From positions 1,116,001-1,180,000 of the forward strand of contig NZ_AP031500.1 in assembly GCF_042847215.1 (NCBI RefSeq): 64,000 bases of DNA. Direction: 5' to 3'. Source of the DNA: Gilvimarinus japonicus. GTDB lineage: Bacteria; Pseudomonadota; Gammaproteobacteria; Pseudomonadales; Cellvibrionaceae. Shown here one piece after another: positions 42,895 to 51,004 of this stretch; positions within the stretch are counted from its first letter, which is position 1; every line of letters starts with the position of its first letter. The notes below the pieces were generated by a model, which was not told where the DNA came from, made no database searches, and saw only the letters and a program-made list of their open reading frames with translations. The translations under genes were made by a program, and so were the position numbers.

Positions 42895-42923
42895 TTGACA
42901 GCGACCCAAGCTCTACATAGAAT
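42895..42923 (+). promoter_or_regulatory. sigma-70 promoter of the tRNA cluster
   Basis: Perfect TTGACA (42895-42900), 17-base spacer, TAGAAT (42918-42923), then a GC-rich discriminator GCGCCCC, the style of stringently controlled stable-RNA promoters. It lies 27 bases before the first tRNA. Confidence 0.88.
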
Positions 42924-42949
42924 GCGCCCCTCTTTTAGCGAAGACGCAT

Positions 42950-43025
42950 GTCCCCATCGTCTAGAGGCCTAGGACACCGCCCTTTCACGGCGGTAACAGG
43001 GGTTCGACTCCCCTTGGGGACGCCA
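42950..43025 (+). tRNA. tRNA-Glu (UUC)
   Basis: 76 bases with encoded CCA. Acceptor GTCCCCA/TGGGGAC, anticodon stem CCGCC/GGCGG around CTTTCAC giving anticodon TTC, T-loop GTTCGACTC. One base separates it from tRNA-Gly. An identical copy lies at 43147. Confidence 0.97.
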
Positions 43026-43026
43026 T

Positions 43027-43101
43027 GCGGGAATAGCTCAGTGGTAGAGCACAACCTTGCCAAGGTTGGGGTCGCGAGTTCGAGCCTCGTTTCCCGCTCC
43101 A
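43027..43101 (+). tRNA. tRNA-Gly (GCC)
   Basis: 75 bases with encoded CCA. Acceptor GCGGGAA/TTCCCGC, anticodon stem CAACC/GGTTG around TTGCCAA giving anticodon GCC, T-loop GTTCGAGCC. Second gene of the Glu-Gly pair; an identical copy lies at 43226. Confidence 0.97.
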
Positions 43102-43146
43102 TTTCCCCTTTTGGGGGAATATAGCATCAACGCTAAAAGATACTGG

Positions 43147-43222
43147 GTCCCCATCGTCTAGAGGCCTAGGACACCGCCCTTTCACGGCGGTAACAGGGGT
43201 TCGACTCCCCTTGGGGACGCCA
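43147..43222 (+). tRNA. tRNA-Glu (UUC), second copy
   Basis: Identical in sequence to the copy at 42950. The 45-base spacer after the first tRNA-Gly contains a CCCC-TTTT-GGGG hairpin. The pair Glu-Gly is a recent direct duplication. Confidence 0.97.
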
Positions 43223-43225
43223 TTT

Positions 43226-43300
43226 GCGGGAATAGCTCAGTGGTAGAGCACAACCTTGCCAAGGTTGGGGTCGCGAGTTCGAGCCTCGTTTCCCGCTCCA
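43226..43300 (+). tRNA. tRNA-Gly (GCC), second copy
   Basis: Identical to the copy at 43027; three instead of one base separate it from the preceding tRNA-Glu. Its 3' end TCCCGCTCCA is followed directly by the 172-base tandem repeat, whose units also end in those ten bases. Confidence 0.97.
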
Positions 43301-43861
43301 TATTTAACAAAAAAAGTCAGCTTCGGCTGGCTTTTTTTGTGTCTGTTAGTCGAGTGCCGCTAGGTAGGCGGGAACCGAGGCTGCGCCTCGTTGCACTCAG
43401 GCCATCCATGGCCTTTGCCCTGCGGGCAGCATTCGCTGTGCTGATACGCTCCGGCGTATTAGTCCCGCTCCATATTTAACAAAAAAAGTCAGCTTCGGCT
43501 GGCTTTTTTTGTGTCTGTTAGTCGAGTGCCGCTAGGTAGGCGGGAACCGAGGCTGCGCCTCGTTGCACTCAGGCCATCCATGGCCTTTGCCCTGCGGGCA
43601 GCATTCGCTGTGCTGATACGCTCCGGCGTATTAGTCCCGCTCCATATTTAACAAAAAAGTCAGCTTCGGCTGGCTTTTTTTGTGTCTGTTAGTCGAGTGC
43701 CGCTAGGTAGACGGGAACCGAGGCTGCGCCTCGTTGCACTCAGGCCATCCATGGCCTTCGCCCTGCGGGCAGCATTCGCTGTGCTGATACGCTCCGGCGT
43801 ATTAGTCCCGCTCCATATTTAACAAAAAAGTCAGCTTCGGTTGGCTTTTTTTGTGTCTGTT
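43301..43861 (+). repeat. 172-bp tandem repeat following tRNA-Gly (3.3 copies)
   Basis: Units 43301-43472, 43473-43644, 43645-43815 (one A fewer) and a partial 43816-43861. Each unit starts TATTTAACAAAAAAAGTCAGC and ends in TCCCGCTCCA, the last ten bases of tRNA-Gly. Each opens with a terminator (AAAAAAGTCAGC-TTCG-GCTGGCTTTTTTT) and then a chain of short palindromes: CGAGGC-TG-CGCCTCG, AGGCCATCCATGGCCT, GCCCTGCGGGC and ATACGC-TCCG-GCGTAT. Copies differ by only a few bases, so the array is recent or kept uniform. It resembles the E. coli tyrT locus, where about 178-bp units carrying a tRNA 3' end are repeated about three times. Confidence 0.93.
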
Positions 43862-44022
43862 GGCTTTGAGTTATAGCCTCTGGCGTTGCTGTTGCACGGT
43901 GTGGTGTTGCGCCGTGATGACATAGACGTAAGCTTTGGTCGCCATGGGGTATAATCGTGTGCGCTGCGGTATCGGCAGTGCGACTTCGGAGTGCGGGCAA
44001 TTTGCAGTTTTTAAAAAAGAGC

Positions 44023-45402
44023 GTGATCGTTTGTGCAAAGTTGGCGGCTCGCTATCCGGGCCTGTTGGCGTTGGTGGGTTTTATCTCCGGGGTGGCCAGT
44101 TTCTTCTTGGTCGAGCGCGAGCAGGAGCGGTTTGCCCAGCTGGTGTCGCTGCTAATGGTGGCCGCTTGGGTGCTGCTGATGCTGGAAAACCTGCTAAAGC
44201 GCGGGGTGAGTCACTGGTTTGGGGTTGAGCTGCCGGACCCTGTGGTGAAATTTGCCACTCAGATGGTGCACCAAGAAAGCCTGTTTTTTGTTATCCCCTT
44301 CTTTTTTATCACGACGGCCTGGAACAGTGGCCAAATGGTTTTTACCGCTGCGCTTATGCTGGCGGCGTGTATTTCGGTTATTGATCCTATCTATTATCGC
44401 TGGTTGGCACCCAAGCGTTGGCTGTATTTCTTTTTTCATGGGTTTACGTTGTTTGCCGTGCTTTTGACGGCTTTGCCAATTATTGTGCACCTGCCTACAT
44501 CGCAGTCGTATTTTTGGTCGCTGGCGATTGCGGTGGCGCTGTCGTTTTTAAATATGGTGCGTGATTTCTCTTTTGGCTGGTGGCGCCGCACAGCGCTTGC
44601 GGCCGCGTTGCTGATAGTGACGGCGGTGGTGGGGGTTGTCGCTCGCCCTTGGGTGCCGCCGGCAACGCTGTGGTTGACGGAGGTGGCAATTACCGCGCGC
44701 ATTGACGATGACAAAAAGGTGCCGACCGATAAGCTAAAGGTGGTCAGTGTTGCGCAGCTGCAGCAAGGTTTGTATGCCTATACGGCTATTCATGCTCCGC
44801 GGGGGTTGAACGAGCGGATTTATCACGTCTGGCGTCTGAACGGCAAGGTGGTGGACAAAATCGCGCTGGATATTAATGGCGGCCGCAAAGCCGGTTATCG
44901 CGCATGGTCCCATAAAATGAAGTTTCCGCCTTACCCGCGAGGCAATTGGCGTATGGAGGTTGTGACTGAGGCGAATCAGGTGGTAGGGGTATTGCGGTTT
45001 AAGGTGGTTGCCTCGCAGGCTGAGGTGCGAGCTGAGCAAGCTAGAAAAACCCCCGCTAGATTTTTTACCTCCCCTGAGTCCTCGATCCGCGAGCCCATTA
45101 CGACGGTGATAAAACAAGAGGGGCGACAGCTGCTGCAAGAGGTGTTCTCTGACGGTAGTGTGGCGAGTGCTGAGCCGGCCGCTCCGTCGTCCCAGTCGTC
45201 GACCGTGGCGTCGGACGCGGCAGGTACCTCGTCTGCCGCGCCTTCCGATAATATTCGTTCCGGGGCTGCTAGCTCTCGCTCTAGCACGAGCGAGCAAGCC
45301 GGTTCGCGCTCGTCGGTCGCGTTGGAGTCTTCATCGTTGTCTTCCGGGGCATCATCATCGGCAAGAGCGACATCGTCTCGCGCGACGGCTGAGGAGCCCT
45401 GA
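44023..45402 (+). CDS. multi-pass membrane protein with DUF2914-like domain and serine-rich tail
   Basis: 459 residues from GTG 44023; an in-frame GTG at 43957 is also possible, but TATAAT at 43949-43954 would place transcription start after it. Residues 1-210 hold about seven hydrophobic segments (PGLLALVGFISGVASFF, LVSLLMVAAWVLLML, SLFFVIPFFFITTAWNSG...). A periplasmic domain follows (about 225-335) with IYHVWRLNGKVVDKIALDINGG, GYRAWSHK and GNWRMEVVTEANQVVGVLRFKV, the DUF2914 pattern. The last 85 residues are a serine/alanine-rich low-complexity tail. Such proteins are annotated DUF5924/DUF2914; function unknown. Confidence 0.75.
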   Translation: MIVCAKLAARYPGLLALVGFISGVASFFLVEREQERFAQLVSLLMVAAWVLLMLENLLKRGVSHWFGVELPDPVVKFATQMVHQESLFFVIPFFFITTAWNSGQMVFTAALMLAACISVIDPIYYRWLAPKRWLYFFFHGFTLFAVLLTALPIIVHLPTSQSYFWSLAIAVALSFLNMVRDFSFGWWRRTALAAALLIVTAVVGVVARPWVPPATLWLTEVAITARIDDDKKVPTDKLKVVSVAQLQQGLYAYTAIHAPRGLNERIYHVWRLNGKVVDKIALDINGGRKAGYRAWSHKMKFPPYPRGNWRMEVVTEANQVVGVLRFKVVASQAEVRAEQARKTPARFFTSPESSIREPITTVIKQEGRQLLQEVFSDGSVASAEPAAPSSQSSTVASDAAGTSSAAPSDNIRSGAASSRSSTSEQAGSRSSVALESSSLSSGASSSARATSSRATAEEP

Positions 45403-45462
45403 GAATCTTTGATCAAAGTATCGGCGCCTTAACGAACCTTGAGCTTTGGGTGGCAATTGGCG

Positions 45463-45491
45463 CATGACTGTTACCTGAAAATAGGTATAAT
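45463..45491 (+). promoter_or_regulatory. probable promoter of a small transcript
   Basis: TATAAT at 45486-45491 with CATGAC/ATGACT-type -35 about 16-17 bases upstream. The predicted RNA begins near 45498 and contains a long hairpin TGTCAAAA.../TTTTTGACA (45494-45531 region). Confidence 0.45.
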
Positions 45492-45650
45492 GTGTCAAAA
45501 GGGAACGAAAGTGGCAGTTTTGCTGTTTTTTGACAAGAAACTGTTACCTTGATAAAGAGCTTGGCGCTTGGTGCGCGACTCTTACGCAGTGCTTCTGGCC
45601 TCTGCCGGAATCGGCGACTTGAGCGAATCGTTGTTTTCAGAGGTTGTGTT

Positions 45651-45770
45651 ATGTTTCGTATCATTGAGTGCCTGCATTTATCAGTTTTGAATTTTCGGGT
45701 TGTTCGCCGCGGTAAAATGGGCGCCTATTTAGGCTTGGATGGTCGCCGTGGAGACGCCTTCTGGTTTTAG
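45651..45770 (+). CDS. small basic protein or leader peptide (39 aa)
   Basis: MFRIIECLHLSVLNFRVVRRG, then KMGAYLGLDGRRGDAFWF. ATG 45651 is preceded by AGAGG seven bases away. A promoter lies about 160 bases upstream and a terminator 25 bases downstream, so there is a short transcription unit. Nothing recognised; it could instead be a non-coding RNA with an incidental frame. Confidence 0.4.
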   Translation: MFRIIECLHLSVLNFRVVRRGKMGAYLGLDGRRGDAFWF

Positions 45771-45794
45771 TCATCGCGGTGCAATCGCTCAAAG

Positions 45795-45820
45795 CCCTCG
45801 CATTTATGCGGGGGTTTTTT
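45795..45820 (+). terminator. intrinsic terminator
   Basis: CCCTCGCAT (45795-45803) pairs with ATGCGGGGG (45806-45814, one T-G pair), then six T. Marks the end of the small unit before ggt. Confidence 0.8.
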
Positions 45821-45894
45821 GTTTGTGGTTTAGTCTTTATTGTGAGGGGCTTGGCGGCGGTTATTGGCTGCGCGGTAATTAATTTGGAGGTTTC

Positions 45895-47580
45895 ATGCGT
45901 AAAACATTACAACTAATGGCCGTAATTTGCCTGCTCTGCTCGAGCGCCGCCGAGGCGGTAATGACAGGTTATGCGCAGGTCACAGCCGATGGGCGCGCCG
46001 CTGTGGCCACGGTCCAGCCGCGTGCCACCGATGCTGCTATGGCGGTGTTGGCTGAGGGCGGTAACGCGGTTGATGCCGCCGTTGCCGCCGCTTTGGCGCT
46101 GGGGGTGGTGGATGGCCATAACTCCGGTATTGGTGGAGGTTGTTTTGCGTTGGTGCACTGGGCCGATGGCACCATCGAGGCGCTGGATGGCCGGGAGACG
46201 GCCCCGATGTTGGCAAGCCGGGATATGTATGTGGTGGGCGGTAAGCTAAACCGCGAGCTGAGCCGCACCGGGGCGCTGGCCTCGGGTATTCCCGGTTCGG
46301 TGGCGGTGTACGACTATATGCTTAAAAAAGGTGGTGCTCTAAAGCGTGAGGCTGTGTATCAGCCGGCTATTACGCTCGCCGAGCAAGGCTTTGCGATTGA
46401 CCAAATTTACGCCGACCGCCTAGCGCGCAACCGTGATCTGCTGGCGCGTTTTGCCGGAACGGCAAAGGTGTTATTGGATGAAAAAGGCCAACCTTGGCCT
46501 GCCGGGCATACATTATTGCAGCGCGATTTGGCGGCAACTTATCGGCAGCTTGCCAAAAAGGGGGCTGACTATTTTTATCAGGGAGAGTTGGCCGAGCGCG
46601 TGGGTGAGTGGATGCAGGCAAATGCGGGGCTAATCCGTAAAAGCGATTTTGCACGCTACACCATGCTCAAGCGTGCGCCGGTGCGTTCGAGCTATCGGGG
46701 TTACGAAGTGTTGGGCTTTGGCCCGCCTAGCTCTGGCGGTGTCCATGTGGCGCAGATACTGAATATTTTGCAGTCGTTTGATCTTGCTGAACTCTCTGAG
46801 TTGCAGCGCTATCACGTGACCGCTGAGGCGATGAAGTTGGCTTTTGCCGATCGCGCTTTTTGGTTGGGTGACCCGGCGTTTGCCTCCGTGCCTAAAAACC
46901 TTATTAGTGACGAATACGCTCAAAAGCTCTGGCAAAAAATTGCGCTGGATAAAACCAACCATGAGTTCGAGCATGGCACGCCGGCCGATGCCGACACGAA
47001 CTTGTTTGATAAGCATACCACCCATATTGCGGTGGCCGATAAAGCCGGCAACTGGGTGGCGATCACCACCACCGTCAATACCGATTTTGGTTCGAAGGTA
47101 ATTGTTCCGGGCACAGGTATGGTGCTGAACAATCAGATGGATGACTTTTCCTCTCAGCCGGGAGTGCCTAATGTGTACGGGTTGGTGGGCAGCGAGGCGA
47201 ACAGTATTGCCCCGGGCAAACGGCCGTTATCGAGCATGAGCCCGACGCTGTTGCTTAAGGATAGCAAGCCGGTTATGACGTTGGGCGCTGCCGGCGGGCC
47301 GACTATAATCACTCAGGTGGTGCAAGCGTTGATCAATACCATCGACTTGCAGTTGCCGCTGGCCCAGGCGTTGTCGGCGCCGCGAATCCATCACCAGTGG
47401 CGGCCCGACGCGCTTTATTTGGAGAAAACCGCTGCGCCAGCGTTGCGCGAAGGGTTGCAGGGTTTGGGGCATACCTTAAAAGAGTTGGGACCCTATGGCT
47501 CAACCCAGGCCATTGCGAAAACCAAGGCGGGTTTTGTGGCGGTGTCCGAACCCCGGCTGGAGCAGCGCAACCGGCACTAG
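45895..47580 (+). CDS. ggt: gamma-glutamyltranspeptidase
   Basis: 561 residues with a signal peptide (LLCSSAAEAV). Autocatalytic cleavage and catalysis rely on the first Thr of TTHIAVADKAGNW, Thr375. Other landmarks: GGNAVDAAVAAALALGVVDGHNSGIGGG, GFGPPSSGGVHVAQILNIL, NNQMDDFSSQPGVPN and the GLG-type SSMSPTLLL/GAAGGPTIITQ. Periplasmic enzyme that hydrolyses or transfers gamma-glutamyl groups from glutathione. Last 4 bases overlap the convergent dusC gene. Confidence 0.95.
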   Translation: MRKTLQLMAVICLLCSSAAEAVMTGYAQVTADGRAAVATVQPRATDAAMAVLAEGGNAVDAAVAAALALGVVDGHNSGIGGGCFALVHWADGTIEALDGRETAPMLASRDMYVVGGKLNRELSRTGALASGIPGSVAVYDYMLKKGGALKREAVYQPAITLAEQGFAIDQIYADRLARNRDLLARFAGTAKVLLDEKGQPWPAGHTLLQRDLAATYRQLAKKGADYFYQGELAERVGEWMQANAGLIRKSDFARYTMLKRAPVRSSYRGYEVLGFGPPSSGGVHVAQILNILQSFDLAELSELQRYHVTAEAMKLAFADRAFWLGDPAFASVPKNLISDEYAQKLWQKIALDKTNHEFEHGTPADADTNLFDKHTTHIAVADKAGNWVAITTTVNTDFGSKVIVPGTGMVLNNQMDDFSSQPGVPNVYGLVGSEANSIAPGKRPLSSMSPTLLLKDSKPVMTLGAAGGPTIITQVVQALINTIDLQLPLAQALSAPRIHHQWRPDALYLEKTAAPALREGLQGLGHTLKELGPYGSTQAIAKTKAGFVAVSEPRLEQRNRH

Positions 47581-48563
47581 GCCGACCGCTCTATGGCACG
47601 CCGTGGGTGAATGCTCAGCTGTGCATCAAAGTGGGCGTTGAGAATATCGGGTTGTTGGACGCGCTTGATGAGCTCAAAAAATTGGTCGGCCTCTGAGTAC
47701 TGCCGGCGCAAATACACCAGCCACTGCTTAATACGATTGCCGGCGAACTTGTCGGGGTAGTTGGGACGGCACAGATCAAAGTAGTGGCGCAGCAGGGCAC
47801 AGACCTCCAGCCAGCCCATGGGGGTGTACGCTGTGCCCGCTAAGTGAGCTTTTATCTGCAGCGCGAGGTCGGGGCAGGCCAGTAGGCCGCGCCCCAGCAT
47901 GACGTTGTCGCAGCCCGAGCGCTCGCGGCAGCGCAGGTAATCCTCCACGCTCCAGATTTCACCGTTGGCGATAACCGGAATATTGAGTTGTTGGTTGATT
48001 TCGCCAATGCACTCCCAGTAAGCCGGCGGCCGGTAGCCATCGGCTTTAGAGCGCGCATGCACCACCAGCGAGCTAGCGCCAGCATCCGCCACAGCGTGGG
48101 CATTTTCAAGGTAGTTGTCGCGAGCCTCAAACCCTAAACGAATCTTGGCGCTTACGGGCACGCTATTGGGTACCGCATCGCGCACAGCCTTAATAATGGC
48201 GTAAACGCGCTCGGGCTGGCGCAGCAGGCAGGCGCCGCCGTCACTTTTATTAACGGTTTTGGCTGGGCAGCCAAAATTGAGGTCGATGGCGTTGGCGCCG
48301 GCGATAACCGCCCGCGCGGCGTTGTCGGCCATAGGGGCAGGTTGCCCGCCGAGCAGTTGCAGCTTTACCGGGGTGCCCGCTGGCGTAAGGCAGTTGTTGC
48401 CAAGCTCGGGCGCAAGGCGATGAAACACCCGTCGCGGTAAGCGCTGCTCGACAACCCGCACAAATTCTGTGACACAGCCATCGATGCCGCCGATACGGGT
48501 CATTAGGTCGCGTACTTGATGATCGACAACGCCCTCCATGGGGGCGAGTTGTAGGTGGGGCAT
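47577..48563 (-). CDS. dusC: tRNA-dihydrouridine(16) synthase DusC
   Basis: 328 residues. FMN-dependent TIM barrel starting LQLAPMEGVVDHQVRDLMT; catalytic cysteine in LNFGCPAKTVNKSDGGACLL; VSAKIRLGFEARDN, VVHARSKADGYRPPAYW and IANGEIWSVEDYLRC follow. The NKSDGG and ADGYRPPA variants point to DusC, which reduces U16 in tRNA, rather than DusA or DusB. C-terminal helical tRNA-recognition domain intact (NRIKQWLVYLRRQY). Confidence 0.94.
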   Translation of the reverse strand: MPHLQLAPMEGVVDHQVRDLMTRIGGIDGCVTEFVRVVEQRLPRRVFHRLAPELGNNCLTPAGTPVKLQLLGGQPAPMADNAARAVIAGANAIDLNFGCPAKTVNKSDGGACLLRQPERVYAIIKAVRDAVPNSVPVSAKIRLGFEARDNYLENAHAVADAGASSLVVHARSKADGYRPPAYWECIGEINQQLNIPVIANGEIWSVEDYLRCRERSGCDNVMLGRGLLACPDLALQIKAHLAGTAYTPMGWLEVCALLRHYFDLCRPNYPDKFAGNRIKQWLVYLRRQYSEADQFFELIKRVQQPDILNAHFDAQLSIHPRRAIERSA

Positions 48564-48859
48564 GGTTGCTTCTCGTCATTGGGCGGCGCGCTGAACGGCG
48601 CGTAGTTTACACAGTTTGTCTGCGTCTGTCGGCGGTCAATTCTTTTGCGTGAAAAGTCGGCAAATGCCGCTAAATTCCGGTAAAGTTGCTGGTTTTTAAG
48701 TTAAATGCTCGCAAGTTTTGCGCCGTCGCCGCGCGGCATCTTGTAAGTTTTTGAAAGATAAGAGAAAATGCACGGCCGTTTGCGCCGCACAAGTTTGTTG
48801 TTACTGACGCTTGGCGGCCATTGCAAGCGTAGGACGACGATTAATAAAGGGTAGTCTAC

Positions 48860-49108
48860 ATGCAAGATACACTGATGCAGCAAGGCATAGATCTAATGAT
48901 CTACGGTATGGGTACCGTGTTGGTCTTTCTGACGCTGCTGGTTATCGCCACGCTTATTATGTCGCGATTTGTCATGCGCTTTTTTCCCGATCCGGTAGTC
49001 GCTGAGCCATCTCGACCAGCGATACAGACGGGGCGCACTGCTGAGGTAGATCCGGCGGTACGAAGCGCTATTGAGAAGGCCATTGCGCTGCACCGCGCGC
49101 GCCGTTGA
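48860..49108 (+). CDS. oadG: oxaloacetate decarboxylase gamma subunit
   Basis: 82 residues: one transmembrane helix (YGMGTVLVFLTLLVIATLIMSRFV), a proline-rich part and a basic tail. Small subunit that anchors the biotin-carrying alpha subunit to the beta sodium pump. First gene of oadGAB; AAGGG lies a few bases before ATG. The 296 bases upstream show no clear promoter. Confidence 0.85.
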   Translation: MQDTLMQQGIDLMIYGMGTVLVFLTLLVIATLIMSRFVMRFFPDPVVAEPSRPAIQTGRTAEVDPAVRSAIEKAIALHRARR

Positions 49109-49208
49109 TACACCTGGCGCCGTCATAATGCGACCAAGAATACTGTTATAACCATTGCTGCGAAACGCTATTCGCCGATACGAACGATAATTTGGGGTAG
49201 AAAACGCC

Positions 49209-50987
49209 ATGAGCGAGCTTAAAAAGCCATTGGGTATTACGGATGTGGTTTTGCGCGATGCGCACCAATCACTGTTTGCCACTCGTATGCGACTCGATGA
49301 TATGTTGCCGATTGCAGCAAAACTCGATGAAATTGGCTTCTGGTCATTAGAAACCTGGGGCGGCGCCACCTTTGACAGTTGCATCCGTTACTTGGGTGAA
49401 GACCCTTGGCACCGCATTCGCGAGCTGAAAAAAGCCATGCCGAAAACCCAAATGCAGATGCTGCTGCGGGGGCAAAACCTATTGGGCTACCGCCATTACG
49501 CCGACGACGTGGTTGAGAAGTTTGTCGAGCGCGCCGCGCACAATGGTGTCGATGTGTTTCGGGTGTTTGATGCCATGAACGATATGCGCAACATCGAAAC
49601 CGCGTTAAGAGCAGTTAAAGAGCAAGGCAAGCACGCCCAAGGCACTATTTCCTATACCATTAGCCCCGTGCACACCTTGGAGGGCTGGGTCGAGCAAGGT
49701 AAGCGCATCGAGGATATGGGGGCTGACTCTATCGCCATTAAAGATATGGCCGGTTTGCTTCGCCCTTACGTTGGCTATGAGTTGGTCAAGCGTTTAAAAG
49801 AAAGCTGTGATATCCCAATCCATATGCAAAGCCATGCAACCACTGGCTTGGCTCACGCTACCAACCTTAAGTGTGTTGAGGCCGGTATTGATAACGTCGA
49901 TACCGCCATTTCATCAATGTCGATGACCTATGGGCACAGTCCGACCGAGACCTTGGTTGCCAGCCTAGAGGGCACCGAGCGCGATACCGGTTTGGATATT
50001 CACAAGCTCGAAGACATCGCGGCTTACTTCCGGGAAGTTCGCAAAAAATACGCTAAATTTGAAGGTGCGCTTAAAGGCATTGACTCGCGTATTTTAGTGG
50101 CACAAGTGCCCGGCGGCATGCTGACCAATATGGAAAACCAACTGCGCGAACAAAATGCCACGGATAAGCTCGATGAGGTGCTGAGTGAAATCCCTAAGGT
50201 TCGGGAAGATTTAGGCTATATCCCCTTGGTAACACCTACCTCGCAAATTGTTGGCTCGCAAGCGGTGATGAACATATTGTCCGGCGAGCGTTACAAGACC
50301 ATTACCCGTGAGACAGAGGGGGTATTAAAAGGCGAGTATGGCGCATCCCCTGCGCCAGTAAATGCCGAGCTACAAAAGCGAGTGCTAGGTGATGGCGAGC
50401 CGATCACCTGCCGCCCGGCGGATTTACTTAAGCCTGAGCTGCAAACACTGACCGACGAACTTCTGAGTGAAGCTAAAGGTAAGGGCGTCGAGCTCACCGA
50501 TGGCGACGGCCAGATTGACGATGTGCTGACCTATGCGCTGTTTCCTCAGGTTGGACTTAAATTCTTGCAAAACCGCAACAACCCAGATGCTTTTGAACCG
50601 GTACCTACCGGCAACGAGGGCAGTGCCCCGACAACCGATGCAGGCGATGAAATTTATACCGTTGAAGTGGCCGGTAAAGAGTACACCGTAACAGTGTCTA
50701 GTGGCGGTGATATCACCGCGCTTGGCGCTGTGGGGGCGGCGTCATCGGCCGGGGCTGCTCCGGCGGCAGGTGCGGGTGAACCGGTTCCGGCGCCGCTGGG
50801 CGGAACCATTTGTAAGCTGACTGTGCAAGAGGGGCAGCAGGTCGAAGAGGGCGACACCTTGTTGATCTTAGAGGCCATGAAAATGGAATCTGAGGTTAGT
50901 GCACCGCGCGCGGGTACCATCGCGTCTATTAACGTCAAAGCTGGTGATGCCGTCACTGCCGGTGACAGCCTGCTCAGTATCGCTTAA
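49209..50987 (+). CDS. oadA: oxaloacetate decarboxylase alpha subunit
   Basis: 592 residues. Carboxyltransferase TIM barrel from the N-terminus (LRDAHQSLFATRMR, with the metal-binding D and the H-x-H of HMQSHATTG), PYC/OADA middle domain, an Ala/Pro-rich linker (about 505-525) and a biotin-lipoyl domain with the attachment Lys558 in ILEAMKMES. Transfers CO2 from oxaloacetate to biotin for the beta subunit. Cytoplasmic, membrane-associated. 100 bases after oadG, 17 before oadB. Confidence 0.96.
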   Translation: MSELKKPLGITDVVLRDAHQSLFATRMRLDDMLPIAAKLDEIGFWSLETWGGATFDSCIRYLGEDPWHRIRELKKAMPKTQMQMLLRGQNLLGYRHYADDVVEKFVERAAHNGVDVFRVFDAMNDMRNIETALRAVKEQGKHAQGTISYTISPVHTLEGWVEQGKRIEDMGADSIAIKDMAGLLRPYVGYELVKRLKESCDIPIHMQSHATTGLAHATNLKCVEAGIDNVDTAISSMSMTYGHSPTETLVASLEGTERDTGLDIHKLEDIAAYFREVRKKYAKFEGALKGIDSRILVAQVPGGMLTNMENQLREQNATDKLDEVLSEIPKVREDLGYIPLVTPTSQIVGSQAVMNILSGERYKTITRETEGVLKGEYGASPAPVNAELQKRVLGDGEPITCRPADLLKPELQTLTDELLSEAKGKGVELTDGDGQIDDVLTYALFPQVGLKFLQNRNNPDAFEPVPTGNEGSAPTTDAGDEIYTVEVAGKEYTVTVSSGGDITALGAVGAASSAGAAPAAGAGEPVPAPLGGTICKLTVQEGQQVEEGDTLLILEAMKMESEVSAPRAGTIASINVKAGDAVTAGDSLLSIA

Positions 50988-51004
50988 TAAGTCGGAATTA
51001 GATT

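Noticed and set aside
43240..43479. 79-codon frame inside tRNA-Gly and the repeat
   Set aside because: It starts inside a tRNA gene and its downstream part is the palindromic repeat; noted only as the arginine-rich reading of the repeat, not as a gene.
43301..43861. CRISPR array
   Set aside because: The unit is 172 bases, tandem without unique spacers, and tied to tRNA-Gly; no cas genes are near.
44734..45416. Minus-strand frames of 187 and 146 codons opposite the DUF2914-like gene
   Set aside because: They mirror the serine/alanine-rich low-complexity tail, which opens antisense frames by composition alone.
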